Shown here one piece after another: positions 55,601 through 64,000 of a DNA stretch of 64,000 bases (positions within the stretch are counted from its first letter, which is position 1; each line of letters starts with the position of its first letter). Below the pieces are notes generated by a model. The model was not told the origin of the DNA, searched no databases, and saw only the letters and a program-made list of their open reading frames with translations. The stretch covers positions 1,488,001-1,552,000 of the forward strand of contig BSDZ01000078.1 in NCBI GenBank assembly GCA_030268105.1. The letters run 5' to 3'. Source of the DNA: Volvox africanus (lineage: Eukaryota > Chlorophyta > Chlorophyceae > Chlamydomonadales > Volvocaceae). Both the position numbers and the translations under genes were made by a program.

Positions 55601-56437
55601 TGTTGTGCTACAGTTCGTTTCCCGCCAATGCGTAGGTCAATGCGACACTACAAGGCGATGTGCTGACTTGATGAATGATTGATGAATACGAATGAACTTG
55701 CATGAACATAAATGTATTTGCATACATTTATATATGTTTGGCATGTTACCATTATACATGGTGACATATCCCATCGCATCACTGCTGATTCGCCTAACAT
55801 GCTCAAAAGTAAATAATAATCCAGGTGCGCGTTATGCTCGTGCTATGGAACGATAAGTAATATTATTTGGTATGATATTACTTCATTACGGCACACATTG
55901 AGAGCACCGCACTCGTCGCCATACATGCCTTGCAACCGAATATCGTTATTCGGACCCTTGCATCATGCAAATGCCGGAAAGGCTTATTGGTTATTATACA
56001 TGAACATCGCGGATACGCAGTAGGGTTGTCACACTTAGGATCGGCCTCCTAGTGTGAGTTGTACGGCGTAGTGATATTGCGAGTATAACAGATGCAAGGA
56101 CGGCTAAGTAGAGCAAGACTTTTTGATACCGGAGAACACTTCTGTGTTCAATATTATTATTGCCAACCACTCTCATACTTAGCCCGAGCTAAGCCTGAAC
56201 TTCACTTGTCACCGCCACGTGATGACTGCTTGCTTCCGGTGCTGACGGTGATTACATCCATTGCATCGCTTTGGTCTGTATTATTGTAAGTTATATCTCT
56301 TCTTGTCTTGAAGTCTTCCGCTGTCTCTGTTTGCTCTCAATTGCTTTGCTGTACTTGCAAGTGCTCGCGCATCAGTGTCGAAAGTCTTCAGACGTGCAGA
56401 TATCTATGAGCAAACCCGAGGTAGGAGAGGTACAACA
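55601..56437 (+). repeat. Gypsy-family LTR 1, full length, plus orientation
   Basis: 837 bp from TGTTGTGCTAC to GGTACAACA (TGTTGT...ACAACA inverted termini). It contains an AT-rich imperfect palindrome (TAATATTATTTGGTATGATATTA region near 55857-55885). It is followed by a primer-binding-like sequence ATTTGGTATCGAGAC and a short gag start. It is the same family as 56688-57020, 57021-57853 and 60632-61168. Confidence 0.85.
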
Positions 56438-56504
56438 ATTTGGTATCGAGACAGGTTCGTTGCCTAACTGTCTCTTTGTGTTAAATCGGAAGTAGGTTCT
56501 TTCT

Positions 56505-56591
56505 ATGGCGAGTGCTAGCGATGGACCGCTAGATACGTTTGCGGAAGACCTGGGCCGCGCCGTGTTGGCCGCCGCCGCTTCCGGTTTGTAA
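56505..56591 (+). pseudogene. Gypsy gag N-terminal fragment
   Basis: An ATG 67 bases after LTR 1 opens MASASDGPLDTFAEDLGRAV and stops after 28 codons (TAA). Beyond this point the sequence no longer resembles gag, so the element is cut here. It shows how the family's Gag begins, a part that is missing from the plus-strand copy at 61.2 kb. Confidence 0.55.
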
Positions 56592-56687
56592 TTGTTTGAT
56601 TGCTTTTGTCTAATTGCTGCACTTGTTGTGTAAGTGTACGCTCTGAGTCGCAGGTAATCTCAGCGCTCCGGCATTGCTTGCCGCAAC

Positions 56688-57020
56688 TGTTGTGCCACTG
56701 TTCGTTTTCCGCCGATGCGTAGGTCGATGCGACCCTACGAGGCGAAGTGCTATTTTGATGAACGCATGAACGATCAATGCATATGAATGAACCTGCATGA
56801 TATAAATGTATTCGTATACATTTATATATGCATTTGGCATGTCATCATTGTCCATCGTGACATTGCATCATAGCAAATCCGCCTAGCATGCATAAAATCC
56901 CGAATCACTGAAGTGCGCATTCTGCTCGTGCTACGAAACGATAAGTAATATTATTTGATATAATATTACTTCATTACAGCACACGTTGAGAGCGCCGCAC
57001 TCGTCGCGATACATGCCTTG
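56688..57020 (+). repeat. Gypsy-family LTR 2, first ~333 bases only
   Basis: It starts TGTTGTGCCACTG and follows LTR 1 up to ATACATGCCTTG, where the minus-strand element begins (57021). It contains a strong palindrome TATAAATGTAT-TCG-TATACATTTATA (near 56802-56828). It is the left part of an LTR interrupted by an inverted copy of the same family. Confidence 0.8.
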
Positions 57021-57853
57021 TGTTGTACCTCTCCTTCGTGTTTGCTCATAAGTATCTGCGCGTCTGAAGGCTTTCGACACCAATGCGCGAGCACTTGCAA
57101 GTACAGCAAGGCAAAGGCGAGCAAACAGAGACAGCGGAAGACTTCAAGACAAGAAGAGATATAACTTACAGTCTTACAGATCGAAGCGGTGCAATGGACG
57201 TAATCGCCGTCAGCACTGGAAGCAAGCAATCATCATGCGGCGGTGATTGCGAAGTTTAGGCTTAGCTCGGGCTAAGTAGAGTAGCGTATAGCAATGATAA
57301 TGTAGAACACACGAGTGTTCTCCGGTATCAAATGTCTTATCTTGCTTAGCCGTCCTCGCATCTGTTATACTCGCAGCATCGCAATGCCGTACGATTCACA
57401 CTAGGAGGCCGATCCTAAGTGTGACAACCCTACTGCGTATAGGCGATGTCCAAGCATAACAACGTATAAGCCTTTCCGGCATTCACATGATGCAAGGGTC
57501 CGAATAACGATATTCGGTTGCAAGGCATGTATCGCGATGGGTGCGGCACTCTCAACGTGTGCTGTAATGAAGTAATATTATATCAAATAATATTACTCAT
57601 CGTTTCGTAGCACAAGCATAATGCGCACTTTAATGATTCGGTATTTCATGCATGCTAGGCGGATTTGCCATGATGCGATGTCGCGATGGATAATGGTGAC
57701 ATGCCAAATGCATATATAAATGTATACGAATACATTTATATCATGCAAGTTCATTCATATGCATTGATCGTTCATGCGTTCATCAAGATAACACTTCACC
57801 TCGTAGGGTCGCATCGACCTACGCATTGGCGGGAAATGAACCGTAGCACAACA
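57021..57853 (-). repeat. Gypsy-family LTR 3 (3' LTR of the minus-strand element)
   Basis: 833 bp, complete, with termini TGTTGTGCTACG and GGTACAACA in minus-strand sense. It abuts LTR 2 head to head at 57020/57021. The purine tract AGGAGGGGGGATAAT lies at 57854-57868 on the minus strand. Confidence 0.85.
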
Positions 57854-57912
57854 ATTATCCCCCCTCCTGTATGCAGCGTCCACGCTGCTTCATACAGCAT
57901 CGACTGCAAGGG

Positions 57913-60631
57913 TCATTGGGCTTGCGTGGCACGTTCGCGGGCTTCTTCGAGCAGGGGCTTCATGTCCTGCGAGAAGTTGCGTGCCGGTTCCCACGAGTTG
58001 TGCTCGCTGGTATACCCTGTCCACTTAACCAAGTACTCGTGTACTGTCCGCTTACGTTGGTGTCCGCCCACACGACGCGCGCAATAATCTAACACCCGCT
58101 CCACATCGTAAAACTTCTGTTTGCCAGCGATCCAGGTCTCGGGAACTGGTTCGATCGCTGCAGGGGCGTTAGCAGGCTCAGGGACGGGTTCCGTACCACG
58201 ATAAGGACGGACAAGCGATACGTGAAACGTGGGGTGAATGGTCATATCAGCGGGCAATGCAAGCTCCACAGCCACATTCCCAACCATGCGCACGACAGGA
58301 TACGGACCAATCCAGCGGGGTAAGAGTTTTCGGGATCCGTCAGCCAAGGAACGCAAGTTCTTGGTGCTTAGCAACATGAGTTGCCCTTCCGAAAACGTCA
58401 CATCCTGCTTGGATTTGTTGTAGTATTCCGTCGTTCGTTGTTGTGCCGCGTCCAAACACGACTTCGCGTCTGTGATTCAGGACATAAAAGACTTGGCAAA
58501 AAGTTTAGCAGCAGGCACGTTCACTTCTAACTCACACCACACGGGTAGCGCGGGATGAAACCCATAGTTAAGAAAGAACGGACTTTTGCCTGTAGAGCGG
58601 TTAACAGTGTTGTTAAGCGCAAATTCTGCCGCAGTCAAATACGTATCCCAAACGAGTGGTGTGCGACCAGCATAATTGCGCAACATATCACCCAACGTGC
58701 GGTTTGTGCGTTCGGTTTGACCATCAGTCTGCGGGTGGTACGCCGTGCTCAGGTTGACGCGCATGCCAACTAGCTTGCAGAGCGCTTCCCAAAACTTAGA
58801 CATGAACTGCCCACTGCGATCCGAGATCACGTTTTTGGGAACCCCGTGTAACCGAACTACATTGTCAAAAAACAAGCGTGCGGTTTGCTCAGCCGTGCAG
58901 GATGATGTGCATGGTGCTAGGTGAAGCATCTTAGTCAGATGATCGACCATTACGAACACCGCATCATATCCCCCCTCAGTTTTGGGCAGCGCGACAACGA
59001 AGTCCATGGAAAAATTTTTCCAAGGCGCATCCGGGACAGGCAACGGTTGCAACAACCCGTGGCCCTTACCGGACAAAGCCTTATTGCACTGGCACAGACT
59101 GCATGTCTGTACGGAGTTCGCCGCATCCTTAGCCAAGCGAGGCCACCAGAAGGAACGTTGCACCAAGTCGACCAACCGCTTGCTACCAGGGTGTCCTGCT
59201 AACGGGTCCTTGTGGAACCGCGCAAGGATATCGAAGCGTAGCGCGTCGTCGTTCAGAACGACAATTTGCGTAGCTGCACCCTCCGTCCGTAGCCAAAGGC
59301 CATTCTGCTTGCGAAGGTATTCTACATTAGCCGGCTCGGAGAACCAGGCATCTGCGTTGTAGGCAACCCTCAACCGCTCCGCGAGGTCCGTCGCGATCGG
59401 CACCTCCTCGTTATGCGGTCGCACGACGGGCGCTGCCAAAATTGCAGCGTGTAGCGACGGATGTCGACTGAGAGCATCGGCAATATTCAATTTACCAGAA
59501 ATATACTCCCAGGTGCAGTCGAACCTAGCTAAGTATTCCATCCACCTAGCCTGACGGCGGTTCAACGTCGGAACGCTTTGCAAAAACGTTAGGGGCTTGT
59601 GGTCAGTCTTTAAAGTAAATGGGCGTCCCTCGAGGTAACAGCACCATTCCTTTAAAGCATGCAGTACTGCCAGAAGCTCCTGTTCCCCGGTGGTGTAGCG
59701 AATCTCCGCACCAGAAAACTTCTTACTTGTGAAGGCGATCGGTCACCCTTCCTGTAACAATACAGCGCCGCTTCCAAATACTGAGGCATCAGACACCACC
59801 TCAACACGAAACGGCAACGAGTAATCAGGGAATGCAAGGGTGACATCTTCGGCAACGGTTCGCTTGAGCTCTTCGAATGCCCGCTGGCATTGCGATGTCC
59901 ACGACTCTAGCGAAACGAAAACGCCTTTGCGAGTTAAGTTAGTAAGCGGGGCCACAATGATGGAATATTTTTCAATGAACTTTCGGAAATAATTGGTCAA
60001 GCCAAGGAACTTACGCAGCTCCGTGAGGTTCTGAGGCGCGGGCCAATCGCGAACCACAGTGACCTTCCGTGGGTCCATCTTCACACCGGTGGCCGACACA
60101 ATGTGGCCCAAATATTCCACCTGAGGCTGCGCCCAAAAGCATTTGGCGCGTTTAGCAAACAATTGCTCCCGCCTCATCACGTCGAGCACGAGCCGAAGAT
60201 GCTCGAAGTGCTCCTCGTGCGTCTTAGAATAAACCAAGATGTCATCCAGGTAGCAAACAACGAACCTGTCGATAAACGGCCTAAACATTCGGTCCATGAC
60301 CGCCTGAAACGTCGCAGGGGCATTAGTCAAACCAAACGATAAAACCGTATACTCGGGTGACTGAAAGGCGTCCGAAAAGCGGTTTTCGGAATATCAGAGG
60401 CAGCGATGCGAATCTGATTATAGCCCTGTTGCAAGTCAATCGAGGAAAAATAAGCCAAGCCCTTCATCTTATCCAACAGGTCGTCAACGCGTGGCAAAGG
60501 GTAGCGATTTTTCACCGTACTCGCATTCAACCCCCGGTAATCGATGCACATGCGCAAGGTCCCATCCTTCTTACCGACGAACAAAATCGGTGCAGAATAC
60601 GGGGATGTGCTGGGGCGTATCATACCCTTTG
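57913..60631 (-). pseudogene. Gypsy Pol: RT, RNase H, integrase, chromodomain (interrupted)
   Basis: Order on the minus strand: RT with [40 protein letters not shown] and the catalytic YLDD ([12 protein letters not shown], ~60250). RNase H follows with VVSDASVFGSGAVLLQEG and TDHKPLTFLQ. Integrase has a zinc region (GHPGSKRLVDLVQRSFWWP...CSLCQCNK), D in FSMDFVVALPKT, D in VISDRSGQFMS and E in GQTERTNRTL. The chromodomain reads YDVERVLDYCARRV...YLVKWTGYTSEHNSWEP and ends at 57913. Breaks: one base lost near 60350 compared with the plus copy (CACTTCGAG to CACCCGAG), TGA at 59745-59743 where QEGRPIAF is expected, and TGA at 58479-58477. A chromodomain typically steers integration to marked chromatin. 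Confidence 0.9.
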
Positions 60632-61168
60632 AGAGCACCGCACTCGTCGTGATACATGCCTTGCAACCGAATATCGTTATTCGGACCCTTGCATCATGCG
60701 AATGCCGGAAAGGCTTATCGGTTGTTATGCTTGGACATCGCCTATATGCAGTAGGGTTGTCACACTTAGGATCGGCCTCCTAGTGTGAATCGTACGGCAT
60801 TGCGATGCTGCGAGTATAACAGATGCGAGGACGGCTAAGTATGATATGAAGACATTCGATACCAAAGAACACTCATGTGTTCAACATTACTATTGCTATA
60901 CGCTCTTCTACTTAGCCCGAGCTAAGCCTGAACTTCACTTATCACTGCCGCGTGATGATTGCTTGCTTCCGGTGCTGACGGCGATTTCATCCATTGCATC
61001 GCTTCGATCTGTAAGACTGTAAGTTATATCTCTTCTTGTCTTGAAGTCTTCCGCTGTCTCTGTTTGCTCGCGTTTGCCTTGCTGTACTTGCAAGTGCTCG
61101 CGCATTGGTGTCGAAAGCCTTCAGACGCGCAGATACTGATGAGCAAACACGAAGGAGAGGTACCACAC
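60632..61168 (+). repeat. Gypsy-family LTR 4, 5'-truncated
   Basis: It matches LTR 1 from GAGAGCACCGCACTCG to the end (GGAGAGGTACCACA, where the others have GGTACAACA). About the first 300 bases are missing. No primer-binding site or gag start follows; the sequence passes straight into mid-gag. Confidence 0.8.
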
Positions 61169-61170
61169 AT

Positions 61171-62058
61171 GACGCTTAAAAATATCTCCAGGCTGTTCAT
61201 GGTGGCGATAATGATGGTATCAGGTGTCTCTTCGTTGGTAACACCCTCGAGGGCTCAGCGAAGGACTGGTATCGCGAATGGACCACCGCCCGGATCGAAT
61301 ATACTTTTGACTAGTTGATTGCCGCTTTGCTCGCATGGTTCGCTACTGAGGTTCAAGCACGTGATGTGGAGGCTCGTAAGGTTTTGGCGGCCGGTAGCTA
61401 CCACATGCGTCGGGGTGAAAATGTACCTGCATACCAGTCACGCTTCGAAGCACTTGTGACCCCCATTGCTGATCTCACCGAGACCGAGCGTGTCTTTTGG
61501 TTTAAGCGAGGCCTGACGAAACTTTTGGCTAAATGGTGCGCTACTGACTTGTCTGGGGTGCCGCTCAAGTCGTATGATGCCTTGGTCACATTTGCTAAGG
61601 GTACGGAGATACGACTCCTTGCCGGTGAGGAAGAAGTCAAGTCTGCCCCTCGTGCAAATGCCGTGCAAGTGCAGGATCCGCTTGGGGAAGCCGTAGCTCT
61701 CGACCAGGAACTTGGAGCGACTCGCCCCACGCCTACTGCCGCAACGCGACGCAGCAATGGGCAACGCAAGGCGCGTGGGGGCGCTAGCTCAGGTGTCCAC
61801 GGGTCAGGAGGAGCAGGTCCGAGCTCGGACCCAGCTAAAAGCAGGAAGCGTGGGGGCGCGCCGTCGTCGGCAGCCGCACAGCGCTCTGACCCCAATGCGA
61901 AGCGGACTCACACGGATGACTCGTTTATGCCAAAATGGAATTGCAATCATTCCAAGTTCGAGCGTCGGAAAGCGGCCAATGTTTGTCTACGGTGCTCGGA
62001 GAGCCATTCCACGAAGGATTGCCCGTTGCTGCCGCCGTTTGTACCTCAGCCGAAATAG
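61171..62058 (+). pseudogene. Gypsy Gag (capsid and zinc knuckle), with stops
   Basis: The frame reads KYLQAVHGGD, GNTLEGSAKDWYREW, then LIAALLAWFATEVQARD, AYQSRFEALVTPIADL and LAKWCATDLSG, a typical retrotransposon Gag capsid fold, then a basic Ser/Gly-rich linker. It ends with a knuckle CLRCSESHSTKDC, which has only three residues between the second Cys and His (C-x2-C-x3-H-x4-C; the usual spacing is x4). In-frame stops lie at 61177 (TAA) and 61311 (TAG, in TYTFD-stop-LIAALL). The stop at 62056 ends Gag and may be natural. The N-terminal part, seen at 56505, is missing here. Confidence 0.8.
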
Positions 62059-62151
62059 GGGCTTGCCCGGGTTCCTGCGGAGGGGGCACTACCCGGGATT
62101 TCTGAACTAACACGTGGACGGTGGTAATCCTTACGACCAGCCATAAAGGCA

Positions 62152-63238
62152 TTGTTGCCTTGCGTACTTGGACACATCGAGCGAGTCATTGCGCGACGCA
62201 TCACGCTCGACGGACGCACGGGACTTCTCTGCTTCGATCCGCTGTGTAATTTGTTTACACCTCACCGTCCCCTGTCGTCTATCGATCTGTCTAACCACGT
62301 GGTTTTGTTCATCCCCTCATCTCTGCGTGAGATGTCGGAACAGTTGGCTGTATACAGGAGATGTAGGCGTCAATATCCAGGCACCGCCGCATGTGTATTA
62401 CTCCCTGCTTTCTGTCGGCGCAAGGCAGAGGCATCGTTAAGGGGTATGCGGTGTGTCCACCGGTTCGAGCCGGGCACCGTTTTGTTTAATGGTGTGGATC
62501 GGGAGGGTATGCTGGCTCCGTGGCCAGGGACACCCTACTCAGTTGACGTTTGGTACGAAGCTCCTGATGAGGGTGCCGTAAGTTACGGACCCGCCCTAAG
62601 TGCACTGACGTTATCTGCTGGGCAGTCACTCGTAGATAACCGTGTCCCAGTGGTTCAGATCGGTTTGAATGGCCGTACTCTGAAGGCACTTGTTGACACC
62701 GGTGCCAGCGACGACTTCATCTCTGTCGCAGAGGTGAATGCGCTGGGGTTGACCCCAGAGTCGTCTGATTGTCCACAGCCTTGCTGACGGGGTTAAGCAT
62801 CCCATCGTGGGCAGGATCACCCTTAGCCTATCGATAGGCCCTTTGCGTGTTGTGACCCAGCCGTACGTGCTGCAGGGCTTAGCAGAGACTGCACCGTACA
62901 TAATGGGGTCTTCGACATTACGACAGTACCGCGCGCGCATCGACATGGAGACCGCAACCCTGCACATGTGCAAGGGTACTCTGTCGATTAAGGTACCTTT
63001 CCTGTCGTTCGAACATGTCACACCAAAGGAGGGCGAAGCTGAGGTGGTGCCTATGGTTAATTTCGCTGTGACCGCAATGGCCGCGCGAATCGAACCAGAG
63101 CTAGTCGGGCGTAAGGAGGCCGTCCGTTTGTTACGGAAGGGTGCCCACGGACTGCTTTTAAGGCCACGGGTGGGCTGTTGTGCCACCACCGCGCAGATTT
63201 CTGTGCATCCTGAGGTTGAGGCCCTACTGCCCTACTGA
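62152..63238 (+). pseudogene. Gypsy pre-protease module and aspartic protease, frameshifted
   Basis: The first ~120 codons form a module of unknown function: GLLCFDPLCNLFTPH, LSNHVVLFIPSSLREMSEQL and CVLLPAFC. From memory this segment recurs in volvocine gypsy polyproteins with NPPF where this copy has IPSSL, which recalls the DPPY/NPPF site of N6-adenine methyltransferases. The protease follows with LVDTGASDDFIS (62690-62725). A one-base frameshift near 62776 moves the reading to the frame LADGVKHPIVGRITLSLSIG...MGSSTLRQYRARID (to 63238), the end of the protease and linker. A second frameshift near 63232 precedes RT. Confidence 0.65.
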
Positions 63239-64000
63239 GGACGTCTTCAAAGATATCCCTGGGCTGCCACCTATGCGTCCTGTTGATCACACAATCCCTC
63301 TCATGCCTGGAGCGCAGCCTACGGCCCGGCCAATGTACAGGTTGAGTCCATTGGAGCTGGACGAGGTGAAGCGCCAGGTGACGGATTTACTCGCGAAGGG
63401 TATGATACGCCCCAGCACATCCCCGTATTCTGCACCGATTTTGTTTGTCGGTAAGAAGGATGGGACCTTGCGCATGTGCATCGATTACCAGGGGTTGAAT
63501 GCGAGTACGGTGAAAAATCGCTACCCTTTGCCACGCGTTGACGACCTGTTGGATAAGCTGAAGGGATCGGCTTATTTTTCCTTGATTGACTTGCAACAGG
63601 GCTATAATCAGATCCGCATCGCTGCCTCTGATATCCCGAAAACCGCTTTTCGGACGCCCTTCGGTCACTTCGAGTATACGGTTTTATCGTTTGGTTTGAC
63701 TAATGCCCCTGCGACGTTTCAGGCGGTCATAGACCGAATGTTTAGGCCGTTTATCGACAGGTTCGTTGTTTGCTATCTGGATGACATCTTGGTTTATTCT
63801 AAGACGCGCGAGGAGCACTTGGAGCACCTTCGGCTTGTGCTCGACGTTATGAGGCGGGAGCAATTGTTTGCTAAACGCGCCAAATGCTTTTGGGCGCAGC
63901 CTCAGGTGGAATATTTGGGCCACATTGTGTCGGCCACCGGTGTGAAGATGGACCCGCGGAAGGTCACTGTGGTTCGCGATTGGCCTGCACCTCAGAACCT
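63236..64000 (+). CDS. Gypsy reverse transcriptase, start of RT, open to the window edge
   Basis: From [13 protein letters not shown] the frame is open to 64000: [119 protein letters not shown]. The catalytic YLDD is at ~63775. All core RT motifs are present, and the one-base deletion found in the minus-strand copy is absent here. It is reached only through a frameshift near 63232, so the whole polyprotein is probably not made. Confidence 0.85.

Larger units (their letters stand above)
57021..60631 (-). mobile_element. Ty3/gypsy chromovirus-type element, minus strand, 5' part missing
   Basis: Read on the minus strand: RT (from 60631), RNase H, integrase, chromodomain, purine tract and 3' LTR (57853-57021). 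Gag, protease and the 5' LTR are absent. At 60631 the pol sequence switches abruptly to a plus-oriented LTR fragment (CATACCCTT|TGAGAGCACC). Confidence 0.9.
60632..64000 (+). mobile_element. Ty3/gypsy element of the same family, plus strand, leaves the window
   Basis: A 5'-truncated LTR (60632-61168) is joined directly to an internal part of gag, followed by protease and RT to the right edge. RT at 63393-64000 is nearly the same as the minus-strand copy at 60631-60026, so the two form a large inverted repeat. Confidence 0.85.

Overview
The window looks like nuclear DNA of a volvocine green alga (Volvox or a close relative). It has dense small introns with GT-AG borders, Ala/Gly/Gln-rich low-complexity coding sequence, (TTTTAGGG)-like tracts, a secretory prolyl 4-hydroxylase with an ShK-type tail as expected for a hydroxyproline-rich cell wall, and Ty1/copia and chromovirus-type Ty3/gypsy retroelements. 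No rRNA, tRNA, CRISPR array or operon was seen. Exon borders below were worked out by eye from splice sites, reading phase and family motifs.

Region by region. (1) 0.3-7.8 kb, minus strand: a 16-exon SMC-family ATPase with N-terminal ATPase half, coiled coils and a complete SMC2-like hinge; its C-terminal half runs off the left edge. (2) 8.7-10.7 kb: two copies of a short dispersed repeat and a small unidentified two-exon coding stretch. (3) 11.0-18.6 kb, plus strand: a very large Gln/Gly-rich protein carrying one block that strongly resembles the plant circadian protein ELF3. (4) 21.4-24.5 kb, plus strand: pieces of a gene with a USP-like His box (GGHYTAYI) and a C-terminal module of the kind seen in large algal and fungal transposon proteins. 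(5) 25.2-31.2 kb, minus strand: a type II (OCRL/INPP5B-like) inositol polyphosphate 5-phosphatase with ASH and partial RhoGAP regions. It lacks its upstream catalytic exons and carries a roughly 0.7 kb minisatellite in one intron. (6) 32.0-33.8 kb, plus strand: a complete five-exon prolyl 4-hydroxylase. (7) 33.8-37.6 kb: mostly unassigned sequence with gene fragments.

(8) 37.6-64 kb is a retrotransposon-rich block. It holds a young intact copia element (37659-42401; 241-bp LTRs differing at one base; 5-bp target duplication), a 5'-truncated copia element with an intact 1295-codon frame (to 48804), a decayed copia element (51276-55380), and at least three pieces of one gypsy family. The gypsy pieces are nested and inverted: full LTRs at 55601 (+) and 57021 (-), a minus-strand pol at 57.9-60.6 kb, and a plus-strand gag-pol from 61.2 kb that leaves the window at 64000. 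Between them lie fragments of a host gene exon (WINEGT exon) that recurs at 20.8, 36.0, 43.5 and 50.8 kb.

The host genes are functionally unrelated housekeeping or secretory genes. The strongest candidates for something new are the ELF3-like block in a chlorophyte protein, the Rossmann/methyltransferase-like module between gag and protease in the gypsy family, and the CCGTAC/GTACG motif that recurs at SMC intron ends.
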